From NCBI RefSeq assembly GCF_932526225.1, contig NC_064043.1, positions 9,653,821 to 9,717,820 on the forward strand: 64,000 nucleotides of DNA. Reading direction: 5' to 3'. Below are positions 12,480 to 39,800 of the stretch, piece by piece (the first letter of the stretch is position 1; each line of letters opens with the position of its first letter). The stretch comes from Nematostella vectensis. Taxonomy: Eukaryota; Cnidaria; Anthozoa; Actiniaria; Edwardsiidae. The notes beneath the pieces are model-generated. The model ran no database searches, was not told the origin of the DNA, and was given only the letters and a program-made list of their open reading frames with translations. The position numbers and the translations under genes were made by a program.

Positions 12480-15191
12480 CTAGCATGGATTGTCCCTGGG
12501 TTCGACCAGAATCTCATTAACAGCGCAGTAAGGAGGCTGCGTCACTGCGTACACAATGGCGTTGGCGATGTCTGAAGGCTCGAGGATTTTTGTTGTCTCT
12601 GACATGTCGTACTTTTCTTGAGCCTATAAGAGACAAATTTTGTATTACAATTCAAATAAAATGATGCGCTGGGTTATAATCCCTTGGTCAAGAGAATGAA
12701 TAATTCAAAAAAGGTTATCTTGTATTAAACATATGGAAAACTTGCCTCCTTGTCGTATGTTTTGAGACCAATTTCCGTGACAACATCCCCTAAAACGATT
12801 CATAAATGTTACCTACGCTAAAAAGCAAGTTTTAAAATACAAAGTCGTGCTTTGTTACTTTATTGACTTGTCAAATGCTCTTCTTTTGTTTTGAGCAACA
12901 ATCTTGCCATTGTTGTCAAGATTAAAATAAATGTAGTGCGAAAACTTCTACTTTAAAATATCTTATAGTGCAACACACGCTATCCTACACCAAGACAAAG
13001 TTTACAGTTTTGAAAGGACACATACTTTACTAGGAGAATTATAACTTGTTCCGATGTACACTGAAGCATTTCTTTGCCACGCCGATTGGCTAGCAAATTT
13101 AATACCAATCCTACATTTTGTTTCTATTTCTCACATCCTCGCTTACCCAACAAAACTGTAAAGGTGGCCACGGTAGCGTGAATGGCATTGTAACAAACCT
13201 GGCTGTATCGTTGTGACCTTCACTCCACTGCCTGCTATCTCCTGCCTGAGACCCTGAGATAACGCTTCCACAAAAAACTTTGTCCCTGAGTAAATAGCAA
13301 GACCTGGGAAGGCCTACAGAAAAAAGTTCAATAATGCAGTGAAACAAGTGAACAATATCACGGAAACACAAAAAGGTTCAAACCACTCTAGATTTAGATG
13401 GTTCTGCCCAGGCTTCCCAGAATGCTGTATTGCATGCCATGTTTACTACAAATCATCCTAAATAGTCCATATTTAAAGACATTTTCGAGACTGCTACCAT
13501 CATGCATTAAATGTTAGACAAGATTTGCCGAGGATTGGGGGTGGGGGAGTTCACTCAAAGGTTTCACAAATAAAAACTATTAATTAAAACAAGAAATTAA
13601 ACAAGAAATGGACCATTATTGTCAGTCCAGGGGGGGGAATGTGCAAGCCCCCTGTGCATCCCCCAAGCTATGCACTGTAATATACTCCAAATGAGTTAGA
13701 TGACAGCCAAAAAAATAAATCACCAGGAGGACTTGGCAGCAATATTTCATAGCAAGAACATCTTTGATTTAGTTTAACCTTTCTTCCAGCACTGGATGAG
13801 ATGGTGACGATGTGGCCTTTGGCTCTCTCAAGCATCCCTGGTAAAACAGCTCCAATACCAAACATCACGCCCTGTATCAAAAAGGCAATTAAAAGATATG
13901 TCATATCACTCCCCATACCAAACTGACAATTAAATGATATAGATTATATAGGTTATAGGAAAGACTACAGACAAGCTGTTATAAAACTGGGTGGTCTGTG
14001 TAGGCATGGTGTAGACAAGCTATAAATCAACACAAGGTTGAAAATGGATGTTGTGTGCACTAACGTTTTGAGTGTTTGCCCTTCATCATAAGGTGATAAG
14101 ATGAATGAAAAGCATCACCTTGCAGTTGATGTCAACCATTTGCTCCCAGTCCTTCATTGCACAGTTCTTCATCATCTGGTAGTACATGACTCCTGCACAG
14201 CTGACCAGGATATCAACAGGTCCTAAAGTACTATCTGTCCTCTTGACCAGACTCTCCATCTATAGAACAAGTTGTTCCAGCAAATATTTAATGGGAGAGA
14301 TGCCGGTGATATCACCAGAGATGATAGAGAAGCAGTTTGGTTTGGGTGGCATGCATAGTTGAAAGAATCCACAGGGGGAGCCCCCCCTTTCCCTTCCAGC
14401 AGCCAAAAAAACAATAAATGAACAAGGCATTACTTAAAATACAGGAGAACATGTTTAATATGGGCCTTTTAGGGCCCCTCCAGTTAAAAATTCCTGGCTA
14501 GGCCCCTGATCGGTGAACACAAAAGGCATGTAGGCCGTTCTCTAGTTATGCACCTGGGAGACAAGTGTGACATCATGACAACATCAAAAGAATAAAATAC
14601 AGTACCTGCTCTTTGATTGTCACATCTGTTTTGACAGATATAGCAACGTCTCCATTAGCTATAATCTCATCACGAAGTTGAGTGAGTCTGAACAAAAAAA
14701 AAGGTGAGCAAAAATAATGAGCTACAGTACATGTACCACCACAATTTGGTTATGTTAGTTAGTGTGCTTCTCTCCAACGTCAGACTGAAATACTAGAATA
14801 ATGTATAGAATCTAAAACCCACAAATCTACTCCCGGCCTAATGTTTTGTATATTGGTTTGACTTCTCCTCCCCCTGTTGGATGATGGCTTCTGTTGAGAT
14901 CTGCTCATGTCTCCTATGAGGTCTCGTTACCTTTCTCCCCCTGTTGGATGATGGCTTCTGTTGAGATCTGCTCATGTCTCCTATGAGGTCTCGTTACCTT
15001 TCTCCCCCTGTTGGATGATGGCTTCTGTTGAGATCTGCTCATGTCTCCTATGAGGTCTCGTTACCTTTCTTCCCTGCGTGCAGCCAATGCAACTTTAACT
15101 CCAGCTTCTGCCAGTGCCTTAGCAACAGCGGCACCAATACCACTTGAAGCACCTGTTACTATAGCAACCTGTCCCTCCAATGGGCGAGGTC
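12480..15191 (-). CDS. NADP(H)-type short-chain dehydrogenase/reductase
   Basis: Seven coding exons on the minus strand: 15191-15065, 14687-14606, 14259-14119, 13871-13779, 13313-13199, 12789-12746 and 12623-12480. They give about 248 residues; the first exon with the start Met was not found. Classical SDR motifs appear in order: TGASSGIG cofactor loop, basic AARREER after strand 2 (favouring NADP), VSCAG (NNAG equivalent), ISSSAG with catalytic Ser, and YSGTK with catalytic Tyr and Lys. The C-terminus ([26 protein letters not shown]) matches the NADP-dependent 3-hydroxy-acid/serine dehydrogenase-like group, for which the substrate cannot be inferred. The intron after the exon at 12746 starts with GC (GAG|GCAAGT), a GC-AG intron. 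The first intron shown carries a splice-donor tandem repeat. Confidence 0.85.
14862..15064 (-). repeat. 67-bp tandem repeat that copies a splice donor (three units)
   Basis: Read on the minus strand, the dehydrogenase exon ends GGGAAGAAAG|GTAACG. The intron then repeats a 67-bp unit whose end is GGGGAGAAAG|GTAACG, so the exon tail and donor recur at exact 67-bp spacing (GTAACG complements at 15059, 14992 and 14925). The copies are nearly identical. Confidence 0.9.
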
Positions 15192-15205
15192 CTAGAGGGT
15201 AAGTG

Positions 15206-15390
15206 TTGTATAAAGGTTACACATGTATAAAAATATAAAGATTACACATTAATAATAATATAAAGGTCACATATGTGTCATAATATAAAGGTTACACATG
15301 TATAATAATAAAAAGTTTCAACATGTATAATAATATAGTCGTTACAATATTTTAAAAGTTACACGTGCATATAATATATAGGTTACAGCC
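15206..15390. repeat. Degenerate ~32-bp AT-rich tandem repeat
   Basis: Units of the type ataaaggttacacatgtata recur about six times with drift. The array lies immediately upstream of the dehydrogenase exon acceptor at 15191. Confidence 0.65.
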
Positions 15391-16790
15391 ATATGCTTGT
15401 AAAACCTGGATTTTACGATAATCTCAAGTTTACGATGGCGTTGATTTCTCCCGGCGGAAATGCAGTGAAATGTATAAGAAATTACCTCGATCTTACGATA
15501 TTGGATACAATGATATTTTCGATTTTACGATACAAATCAGTTCTCCCAAGTGCAATTTTGATCTCGATCGATACAACTATATTACTGATTCTGTCTATCA
15601 ACAACGAGAGAAAAACTCAAGGACCAAACACGTACAATACAGTTAATTACTTTTTTGACTCTTATTAACCTGCAGATTGCTTTTTGTGGGAGATAGAGCT
15701 CATTTTGATAAAGCAAAAGTTGTCAATCCACGGTGTGAAGTTCGCCAAATTGTTAATACCGCTGACCTGTCGATCTGGTCTCCCGCGCCTGCTAAAATCA
15801 AAACTCAAGCGAAACCGAAACTCCCACCAAAAGAGCATAACATATCTTATGCCCTCTTGCTACCACTTATTTTTTGGAAAAAGGCGAAGAAATAAAAAAA
15901 ACTAGTTAAAAAAAATTGACAATACAACAAAGGCTAAAAAAGTCTGAAAATGTAAAAAAATTTCGCGGTATATTCTTTGACACTTTACTCAAATTCAGTA
16001 CCACTAGAAGATGGAGGAGCCTCTCCTCCCCCCCCCCCCCTTACCACAGAAAGTCTTTAAATCTGAAAAAATAAAACCATAATACTGCGAAGTATTACGT
16101 AATACTGCGATGTATTACAAAATAAAACCGTAATACTGCGAAGTTGACCCCTTTGTCCAAGATGATCCAGTCAAATTCATCATTATTTCAGAGTCTGACA
16201 TCTCTTTTTCACGACTTTCGGGTGCGGACCTCATACTTGCACAATTTTTTTTTTGCATGTAAAATCGTGTAAAATGGTGCAGGGTTCAGGGGCGGACCCA
16301 GGATTTAAAATAGGGCGTGGAAAATGGCCGGATAGGCAGCTTATAACTGATCAAGAGGTTCTTGGTAGGTCACTACATAGATCTTACAATACTTCTTACT
16401 GTATAGGATTTGTCGTGTCGGCAAAGTCAAGCAGGCAAAGGAAATCGGACAGCACCTCCCGTCCCTCAGACATTTATTATCTTCAAACCAAAGTTCTTTT
16501 TTTTACTCAAAAAGGGGGTGGATATCCACCCAATCCACCCCCCTGTATTCGTCCTGAAGGTGTTTTTTTTTTTTTTTCAAAATCAACACCCCTCCCCTTC
16601 AAAAGTCAAATGGTTCGCCCTAAGTATGCCTGTGAAGGAGTATACATTTGTATATATTTGTTCTAGTTAAAAATATATCTGTATAAAAAGTTAGCTAAAA
16701 TATTTCTGTATAAAAAGAGATAACGTCCAACCTATAAAACATTGTATGTATATCGTTTTGTGGATTTGCAGGCTCCACCACTGTTAGATG
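15391..16790. other. Gene-free spacer with dispersed-repeat remnants
   Basis: No protein family is recognisable. Around 16280-16560, phrases such as ggggcggacccaggattt and gggggtggatatccaccc look like dispersed-repeat sequence, and 16080-16140 repeats aatactgcgaagtattac. The unseen first exon of the dehydrogenase could lie here, but no candidate was convincing. Confidence 0.35.
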
Positions 16791-16807
16791 TTTATTCCCA
16801 TTTGTTC

Positions 16808-17438
16808 CTGTTAAACACGAGGTTCCGCTTTAAAAGGGATAGCTTCTCCCACCCCCCGGGCTCACGAACAATCAGTTATCAATCAGCCGTGTCACGAGTC
16901 AGCATGTCAGAAAAATTGCTCTGAGCGCTAAATTCAAATTTCTTACTCTTAACCAAAATAAATATCATTCCTAAAGTTGTCCATCTAAAAATGTTTCTAT
17001 CTATCATAAAATAATGCTATACCAAGATGTGTGCGCTCTAAAATACGAGCATTTTCATCACAGCGCGAGAATAATTTATGCAGATGCGTTAGATTATGGA
17101 TAGCGCAAAATTTAAAATTGGAGAGCAAATCACTTAGGCCCTGTACAAACGTCGTACTTTCCATGAGCCTTATTCAATGCAAATGCATGCAAATGAAGAC
17201 AAAAGAATGCATCTGGCTCATTTGCATTGAATACGGCTCATGGAAAGTACGGCGTTTTAGGCCTAAGTTATCAATCTCTCAACACAATTGTCTTGTTACC
17301 TGTGCAAAAATAGTTTTATTCCAGCCGACTTTGGCTTATAATTTGTGACTGCTAGCGTGGCAGTGTTCTGATTATGATTGCAACTTTGAGCCCGGGGGTG
17401 GGAGGAGCTTTCCCTTTTATAGCGGAACCTAGTGTTTA
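16808..17438. mobile_element. Inverted-repeat element with a nested MITE
   Basis: Left arm 16808-16885 (gttaaacacgaggttccgct, then cccaccccccgggctca) is repeated in reverse complement at 17372-17438 (tgagcccgggggtgggagg, then agcggaacctagtgtttaac). The arms frame about 630 bp without coding features. A smaller inverted-repeat element sits inside at 17132. Confidence 0.65.
17132..17268. mobile_element. Nested foldback MITE, 137 bp
   Basis: The element begins acttaggcc and ends ggcctaagt. Long inverted arms (gtactttccatgagcc with ggctcatggaaagtac, then attcaatgcaaatg with catttgcattgaat) leave only a short loop. It is inserted within the larger inverted-repeat element at 16808. Confidence 0.75.
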
Positions 17439-17690
17439 ACTGATAATAAACTGTATCGGTAAATCCAGCTGTTATATACTGAAAGATGAAAGTATATATA
17501 TATCTATTCTGGTTTATGAAGCCATAATTTAGCTTTTTAATGAATACTCCCTTACTCGTTGTTGCCAAAATAATGTGATTACCAATATTGGCAAACAATC
17601 TATTTTTTTTTTCTTTACTGGCTATCAATTTCTAGAAAGACCTTCCCTTTTCTATAACAAAAAAAAAAAGACTCAAGCATATGTTCTTTG

Positions 17691-18477
17691 TGTAGTTCCA
17701 GAAAATATCCATACCTCCCCCCCCTTGAGTGTGTCGGAGGTATGACCCCCCACCCCTGGAATTTCCATTTTGGGTGACCATTTTGACCCACCCCCGCCTC
17801 CACCCCTCCAGATTTTACAGATAAAGTACTCGGTACCCCACACCCCCCTTTGGAAATTTGATTTCACAAAAATGTGATGCAAATCCATGACAGACTTTCA
17901 GTAAGTTTTTTTTTGATATACAAAAAAAAATAATAATAAAATATGTGCATTTGTATAGCGCTTATTCGTATAGCTCTGAGCGTTTCACATGCTAGGATAT
18001 CTCATCCTAAATAACAGACTGCGCAAGGCAGTTTACAATCATAGGTGTATATTAGTAATGTAAGTTTTGTCACTGAGGGTGGTCACTGCCTGGGTTTCTA
18101 CTTGCGTCCTCAGCGGTTCTTTACGTCCATCCGGTTCAGATTAGTGTAATGTAGTATTGGAGAGACGGGACCTACGGTTTAACGTCCTTATCCAAAAAGA
18201 CGTCGAATATCTAACCGTTTATTGCAGATTTTATAATCAATTAAACTAACAAAGGATTAATCGGCGTTCATTATGTACAGACGGGGGGATTTTGAGTATT
18301 CGGTTCTGAAGAATCGCGTTTCTGACGAGCAGGAACCTCAGGATTTTCGCTCCGGACGATTACCCCCCCTCCCACCTCCTGGAAATTCCTGGGCGTCTGA
18401 CCCCCTCACCCCCCCCCCCCCCCCGGAATTTCCAATCCCCTCAATGGGGAGGGTATGGATATTTTCTGGAACTACAC
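17691..18477. mobile_element. Inverted-repeat element, ~0.79 kb, around a dispersed repeat
   Basis: The left end tgtagttccagaaaatatcc (17691) is mirrored by ggatattttctggaactaca at the right end (about 18477). Just inside are C-rich arms including ggaatttcc on both sides. The middle (about 17940-18230) contains tttgtatagcgcttattcg and a block ending in aaaagacg, which look like a dispersed repeat. No transposase seen. Confidence 0.6.
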
Positions 18478-18593
18478 ATTTCCAAAGCCTGCCAAACATC
18501 TACCGTTAAACAATTGGGTAGTTTGATAACTAAGTTCAATTCTTCTTATGAGGTAGATAATGTAGAATATAACTATGCGCTGAATAAAGATTA

Positions 18594-33054
<14,461 letters not shown>

Positions 33055-34548
33055 CTTGGCAAGAGTTGGCGGAGGATTCCTGTGGAATTACTCGTGATAT
33101 AGATCTGTTTATTCCCCGCTAACAGTTCATAATCCAACTGAGTCAAACTTCGAACTGTTGTTATGACCACGTGGTACTAAAAATTCTACCTATTCACTAG
33201 CAACTTGAAAACAATATATAACCATCTTAAGTTTTTAAATTTTACCTGAATTAAAGTTGATATTTGTTTATAAGATTTATCCTTAGAAATTGAATACTGA
33301 TAAAAAAAAAACATAGGGAAGAAGATTGTGCAAAGCGCAGTTCAGGGGAAAACCCACGTGATGTGGCCTGATCAAAGCTGCAGGTAACCCAATGAGAACT
33401 AAAGGAAATCATGGAATCACCAGACTTCCGGGGAGCAACGGGTGGTGAAGTTTGTGGGTATGGATCACGTTTTACGGACCGAAAAATGACCTTTCACATT
33501 TTCGAATAAAACTCGCAAATACCGTAATATCGCGTCCCAAAATCGCAAATACAGTAGTACCGCGTCCAGAATCCGATAGTAAGTAGTCACATTCACGGAC
33601 GTCAAAATGGGCGATTTCACCGTAATCGGTTTCCGACATTAAAAAATGGCCAAAACTGTCTAAAGTTGGTTTCACGAAAAAAACTCCCTTACACCCTAGA
33701 GCAATGCTCCAGTCGATTGACAAAAGGTTTTCGTCAACCGGCTTCGCGACTACGCGACAAGTCCGGATATAAGCGTGGGGAAAAAACACTGAAGCTCCTA
33801 GCTGCATATATTTAGCCTGCTAGTCGGCTATCATTCGGGCTTATTCAAAGGTTTATTCGGAAATGTTTTTTTTTCCATTTGGAGTTCTGAGGCGGGAGCG
33901 AAGGCCGAGGTGCGCTGGGGCGAGGGTGCGCCCCACAGAATTACCAATATTCAAAAATAAAACATTTCCGAATAACCACGATAGACGGCTAGTTGGCTAC
34001 ATACAATAAAGATTTTTAGTGGCAACTGCCTTGTCAAAAAATAGCTCCTAAACAAAATTTTAGAGCTTTCACTGTAAATTATATACACATGTATCCAAGT
34101 AGCTTTTCTATAAGGCTATTATTTATTTTTGGACCTAAAAAAAAAAATGGAGCAATAATGATTTGATAGGCTGACCGATTAACAACTCTATAACAGAGAG
34201 TGAGAATATTGATTGGAAATCAAAAATTCGAGTTCTGGGGTTCAAATCTGAAATCTCATTCATCTCTTGTTGCAAATTTTTTTTCTTGAAATTCTATGCA
34301 ATACAAAAATAAGTGTTTTAAATACAAAGGTGGCAAATCCTCTTTTATATTAGCAAAAGCAACAAAGTGACAGTAATTGAAAGCACAAATTATTATTGAT
34401 TTATTTCAAGCAATTTGATACATTGTGTTGTTTGTGAATTCTCTCTTTTTGAACAATGCATGCATTACATGTAGCAAAAGCATTAATGGATACAGAAGAC
34501 ATGCAATCCATTATAATCCTAAGAATGAAATTGTTCCCATGTCATAGT
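33055..34548. other. Spacer upstream of the A-T-R gene and 3' of PAICS
   Basis: Holds the A-T-R promoter side and the PAICS 3' UTR side (AATAAA on the minus strand near 34396). Around 33870-33977, ttattcggaaatgtttt and aaaacatttccgaataa form a 17-bp inverted pair about 85 bp apart, probably a small inverted-repeat element. No gene recognised. Confidence 0.4.
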
Positions 34549-36357
34549 TCACTTTCCTGAGACAAGTTTGTCGTCTGCCTCACGTAGGCCCACTGCCATA
34601 TTGAGCCTCTTAGCTCTCAGGCTTCCCCAAATGATGTGGTCATGGAGGCCGAGAATTTGAGCTGCAGCGGCAGCAGCGCCATCTGGGTTCAAAGCCGTAG
34701 TGCAGCCAAGACCAGACGGCAGACGAAGAGACGACCAGACATCTTCTGCACCCCAGCCACTGGATACTGGGGGGCAGTTTATAACAGGAAAGGAAGTATT
34801 GCCTGAGAGGACTGGTCCAAGGCCATTACTACGACCAGCCACAGCAATAATAACAATCGGTACTCCCTGCCCCTCATAGACCCTCAGCACCTTAAGAGTA
34901 TCTTCGCTACCTTTGTGGGCAGAGCTAACTCTGAGGTCACATGGCACATTGAAAGATTTTAGAGCAGCTTCAATTTTCTTACAATGATCAATGTCGCTTG
35001 CAGAGCCCATGAAGACAACAACATGACCAGGGTTGTGTTTGTTGAGTTTCTGGCTCTCACCAGCAACCCAGGCATAGTTCTTCTTGACCTGTTCAAGAGC
35101 CTCAGGAGTGACCTCTGGCAGATTCCTGTAGACCTGCTTGTCACGCATCAGACGCTTGTCACCAGAAGGCCAGATACGCCAGGAATCGTTGTCTACCACA
35201 TCAGCTAGCATCAACTCTCCGGTCTTGCGGTTGACACCAAACTCTATTTTCATGTCAACCAGGGCCACATCAACAGTTGCCCAAGCACGCTCAATGATTT
35301 CAAAGATTGCAATTGCAGACTCGCTCATAATGTCCAGCTCATGCTTGCCGATCTTTCTTCCCCCTATCTCAAATGCAGCCTCAACACACTGCTCGTAGGT
35401 CCAGAAGGGATCATGCTGGGCATCATCTTTCAAGAAAAATTCTTGCTTTGGAGGAGTGAACCTGTACCCCTCCTTCACACCTGGGTAGCGCTTCAGGAAT
35501 GAGCCAGTGGCAATACGGCGACACACAACCTCTAGGGGGATCATTTCGCATGCAATTCCAATGAATGCCTCAGGGTCGGACTCACACCGCTTCACAAAGT
35601 GGGTCTTCAACCCGCATGCCTTAAGCATCTCAAAGATGGCGCAGGTAGTTGCTGTACTCTGGGCTGCTTTGCCTGACATTTCATCCTTGCGGGTGGCGTC
35701 AAAGGCAGTGATCTTATCCTTGGATTTAAGGAGTACATGGTTGCCATCGGGAGAGTCAGGGAGAGCATAAACAATCTTTGTCTTGCCTTCAATGATCTTC
35801 TCTCCAATCTTCATTACTACATTAAAACAGAAACATAAACTTGTTAATAATATTCATGGAGCTTGAACCTAGTACATGCAACGGCATTATGCAATAACCA
35901 AAGATATGTATTCACGTGTTTACTATTTGTTCCGCGTGTAAACGAGTAGGGGAATAACACGCAATATATAATTTGCTCTCTTGCTACAAAAAATCATTTT
36001 AATGGGGTTAAAAAGAAAGAATATTGAAGGAACAAACACAAGAAGCCATATTTTGTTGATATTTTTGGGTGTTTCATGGAATATATATTTAGTCACACTA
36101 CTATTTTAATTAACTCAGTCATTTCATCCTTGTATTATTCTCATAAGTATTGAGTAAAATAAATTCCCAAGAACTGCTAGTTTAGACACGTGCAGAATTT
36201 ATCGTTGGAGGCTGTATTTTCATGGGCTGGAAGGTGGTCACGAAGGCAAAATGAGCAAAACTGAAATGAACAACCGAGCACGTGCTAACCCTTAGATATC
36301 GGAAAGATGAGAAATTTCGTACAATACAGAACAGCTAGACTCACCTGCTGCTGCCAT
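34549..36357 (-). CDS. PAICS: Bifunctional SAICAR synthetase / AIR carboxylase (PAICS)
   Basis: Two exons on the minus strand, 36357-36345 (ATGGCAGCAGCAG) and 35816-34549, joined in phase to start MAAAVMKIGEK; 426 residues against 425 in human PAICS. The N-terminal half is SAICAR synthetase, with EGKTKIVYAL, CRRIATGSFLKRYPG, VDMKIEFGV and NDSWRIWPSGD. The C-terminal half is class II AIR carboxylase, with VVFMGSASDIDHC, RVSSAHKG, IAVAGRSNGLGP and VWSSLRLPSGLGC. The enzyme carries out the carboxylation and SAICAR-forming steps of de novo purine synthesis in the cytosol. Only one intron is seen, so nearly the whole protein is in a single exon. It is transcribed away from PPAT. Confidence 0.97.
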
Positions 36358-36803
36358 TTCGATAAGTTGATGCGACCGTTGAGGTAATACGTGGAAGTTA
36401 CTAGCCCTGAAGATGGCAGAACTGATGAACACTCAGTCGTTCCACAGTCGCTTTTGTAGCGAACGTGATCACTGATATCAATGACAGGAGGTCTTGAAAC
36501 CTCGTGGAACACAAAAACCAATCAGAATCGAGATAATACAATAAAATGAGCGGGAAAATTGTTTTTATCCAATCAGCGCTCTAGGAGTTACGGCTCTAGA
36601 ATGCAAATTAGGCTGAAAGTAGATGCGCGGCGGTGAAATTATTTATTGTCTTTTTCAACTCGATTGTTGTATTGTAATGTGGACGTGACTGGTGACTTGT
36701 TATTTCTTACCCTGTTATCTTTCGTCTTGTGGAACTTTTGGTGTTCACCCCCAGCTCCCTGACAGGTTAAACACGACAGGGCACTTATCATTTCGAAACT
36801 GTC
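36358..36803. promoter_or_regulatory. Shared divergent promoter, PAICS / PPAT
   Basis: The two start codons are 446 bp apart. The spacer contains two CCAATCAG boxes (36518 and 36569) and a GCGGGAAA at 36550, a perfect match to the E2F consensus TTTSSCGC on the minus strand. This fits coordinated, growth-linked expression of the two purine genes. The motifs are seen; factor binding is inference. Confidence 0.7.
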
Positions 36804-39800
36804 ATGGCGGACGATCGAGATCTGAGGGAACTCCAAGATAAATGCGGGATCTTTGCTTGTGTGGCGGCGAAAGGTGTTTCCCCCGAAGAAGCTGATGTCG
36901 CCAATGTGATCTGCCTTGGATTGGTCGGGCTACAGCATCGGTAAGCTTAAATTAGTACCAAAGAAGCTGTCATGGTATTTTTTATTAATTTAAGTAAGTT
37001 TTGTACCGGATAAGTAAGTACCTTGCAAACAATTTGCTTGAATCAAGCTATATAGTCTATGCTTGCATAATTACTTTGGTATATCATGCAATCAAACGGA
37101 TGCCGTCGTATAATAATAGTCTTAGTTTACGAATAGACTAACCGTTTAGCCGAAAATTATTTTAACACTTCAAAATTTTACGTTTTACCCGCAACAAAGT
37201 CTCGATTTAAGAAGTATTAAAAGCTGAGAAGTAAGAGTGGAAAGCCTTGGCCATTTTAATGGTGCTGTCGGCATAATGTTCTTGTCACGTGGATAAGGTT
37301 GAGCTGTCAAAGTCACTCACGTGTGCTCTACACGTGCCTTGTTTTAGATGGAGTTGAATAACGTAACTTCCCATGTCGACTTGATAGGGATGCTTTTTTG
37401 GCCGTTGCAGGTATTTTTAGGGTATTTTTTGAATTTCCCTACGAGCATCCCTATCACTTTTTCCCTGAAGAACCCTCCACGGGACTAAAAGTCTTGGAGA
37501 AGTGAAGTGCTTGAGCTAGAAGATTAGCTGGTCATTTATGCTAGAAGAGGTGAAATAACACTTGTTCCATCTTGTTGATTTGAATAGGCCAGTTGTTTTT
37601 GCCATTGTATTAGTAGTATAAATTGTAGAAAAAGCTTTCAATGTTATCGTTAACACATACGAAAAATCATGCAGTTGCTTTGTACTTCTGACTTTTAGCA
37701 AAAGGGAGCCTAAGCTGGTGTACACTTTGCTGACAACACCCAAAACCAAGCAGCCAAGACTACTTATTGCTCATAGGGGAAGGGGATGAGATACATTAAC
37801 TTCCAAGATGACAGTGGCTAGCTACACAGGAAGCCCAAATCGATTGAGCTTGCTTTTCTTATGGCTACTTTAGTAAAATTAGTGTCGCTCTCACCTGCTG
37901 CATTGGCTCTAGCTATTACTCCTCTAGAAATGATAATCCACTTAAAGATTTAAAAACAGGTACATGTCCTGAATGGTTAAAAAAATGGCAATAACTTTCC
38001 CTAGATTCTAAAGCATGAACTCTGGTGAATAGGTCACTGGAACACTTATTCTATCTGAATAGCCATGAAAATCATAACTCAACCACTTTCTAAACTAATG
38101 TAAATGCTTGAAAAAGCTTGATTAAGCACCTCCCCCCCCAAAAAAGTGCATTGCCTAAATGTGTTGTTTTTAGTAGACTTCAGCGATTAGGGAGATGGTT
38201 AGAAGGAAAGCTAGAATAACTGGAAGTATTACAGACACATTGAAAGCTTGTGTTTTCATGGTTCTGGGAACATTTTTTCTTCTTGCACATTGTTAAAAGG
38301 CACTTTTTTATCAAGAGATAGACAGTTTATAAGCCGCTACTCTGATAAGCAGCTTGCCTTGACCCCTTTGACCCTGGGCACGCCTGTATAGCTGTTCTTT
38401 TGTGGAGATTGACTCTGTCTGCTAGACTTATCTTTTTTTCCTTTTTTCCAGTGGCCAAGAAAGTGCTGGTATTGTTACAAATGATGGAAATAGATTCTAT
38501 ACCAAGAAAGGCATGGGTATGGTATCTAACATATTCCAAGATGGATGTCTGAAGGAACTGGAGGGCTGCATGGGAATAGGCCACACTCGCTATTCTACCG
38601 CTGGTAGCTCAGAACTGTTAAATTGCCAACCATTTGTTGTGGACACTGTCTTTAGTCATATTGCAGTAGCGCACAATGGGGAGCTTATAAATGCTACATC
38701 ACTGCGGAATCGCATGCTACACCAGGGCATAGGTCTTTCAACTGGGAGTGACACTGAAGTAATAACTCAACTGCTAACTACCAGACCCTCATGTGGGGAA
38801 CCAAATGGCGCTGACTGGGTGGCAAGGATTAAATACCTAATGAAGCAAACACAGTGTGCCTACAGTCTAGCCATCATGAACAAGGACTCAGTATTTGTTG
38901 TGCGTGATCCTTATGGCAATAGACCACTGTGTATAGGAATGTTAAAAAAGTCTGTAAGCTCCTTAAACCATGAACTCAAGCGATTTAACAGCCTTACCAA
39001 CATTGAGAGCAAGATCAATGAAGAAGATGATGTCTTAGCGTGGGTTGCATCGTCTGAGTCCTGCAGCTTCCCATCCATTGGGGCAGTACTAATGCACGAA
39101 GTAGCACCAGGAGAGATTGTCCAGCTAACCCCCTCTGGGCCTAAGTCTCTAGCCATCGTGCCTCCAGAGAGAGACAACTACCCTGCTTTCTGTATCTTTG
39201 AGTACGTCTACTTTGCCAGAGCAGATAGCATGTTTGAAGGTCAAATGGTTTACACAGTGAGGCAGCGATGTGGCAAGCAGTTGGCTATTGAGTCCCCTGT
39301 TGAAGCAGACGTTGTCAGTACCATTCCTGAGTCAGCCACTCCTGCAGCCTTTGGCTTTTCACAGCAGACAGGAATACCCTACGTGGAAGTTCTCACAAAG
39401 AACCGCTATGTAGGCAGGACTTTTATACAGCCATCAAATCGCCTGCGCCAGCTGAGTGTAAACAAGAAGTTTGGACCTCTGACTGAAAATTTTCGCGGGA
39501 AGAGGGTAGTGCTGTTGGATGACTCTATTGTGCGAGGAAATACAATCGGACCAATCATAAAGCTTTTAAAGCAAGCTGGGGCTGCAGAGGTAATTATTAC
39601 TCACTGATTCATTTTGAGGATAAAATCAATAGCAGGGGAGGGGGAATTGTCCCTAAAAAATGACCAAAATCACACTTTTTTAAGTATTTTGTAATTTGGT
39701 GGAGTTTACTTTTGTTCTATTGAATAAAAAAACCCTTGAGCTAGACCTTAATTAAGAATGTTGTTCATCCACTCCTTTGTTATTGTTTCAAATTGAAAAC

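Noticed and set aside
16253-16670. Overlapping 86- and 137-residue plus-strand frames
   Set aside because: They cross dispersed-repeat sequence and homopolymers and show no recognisable domain or splice context.
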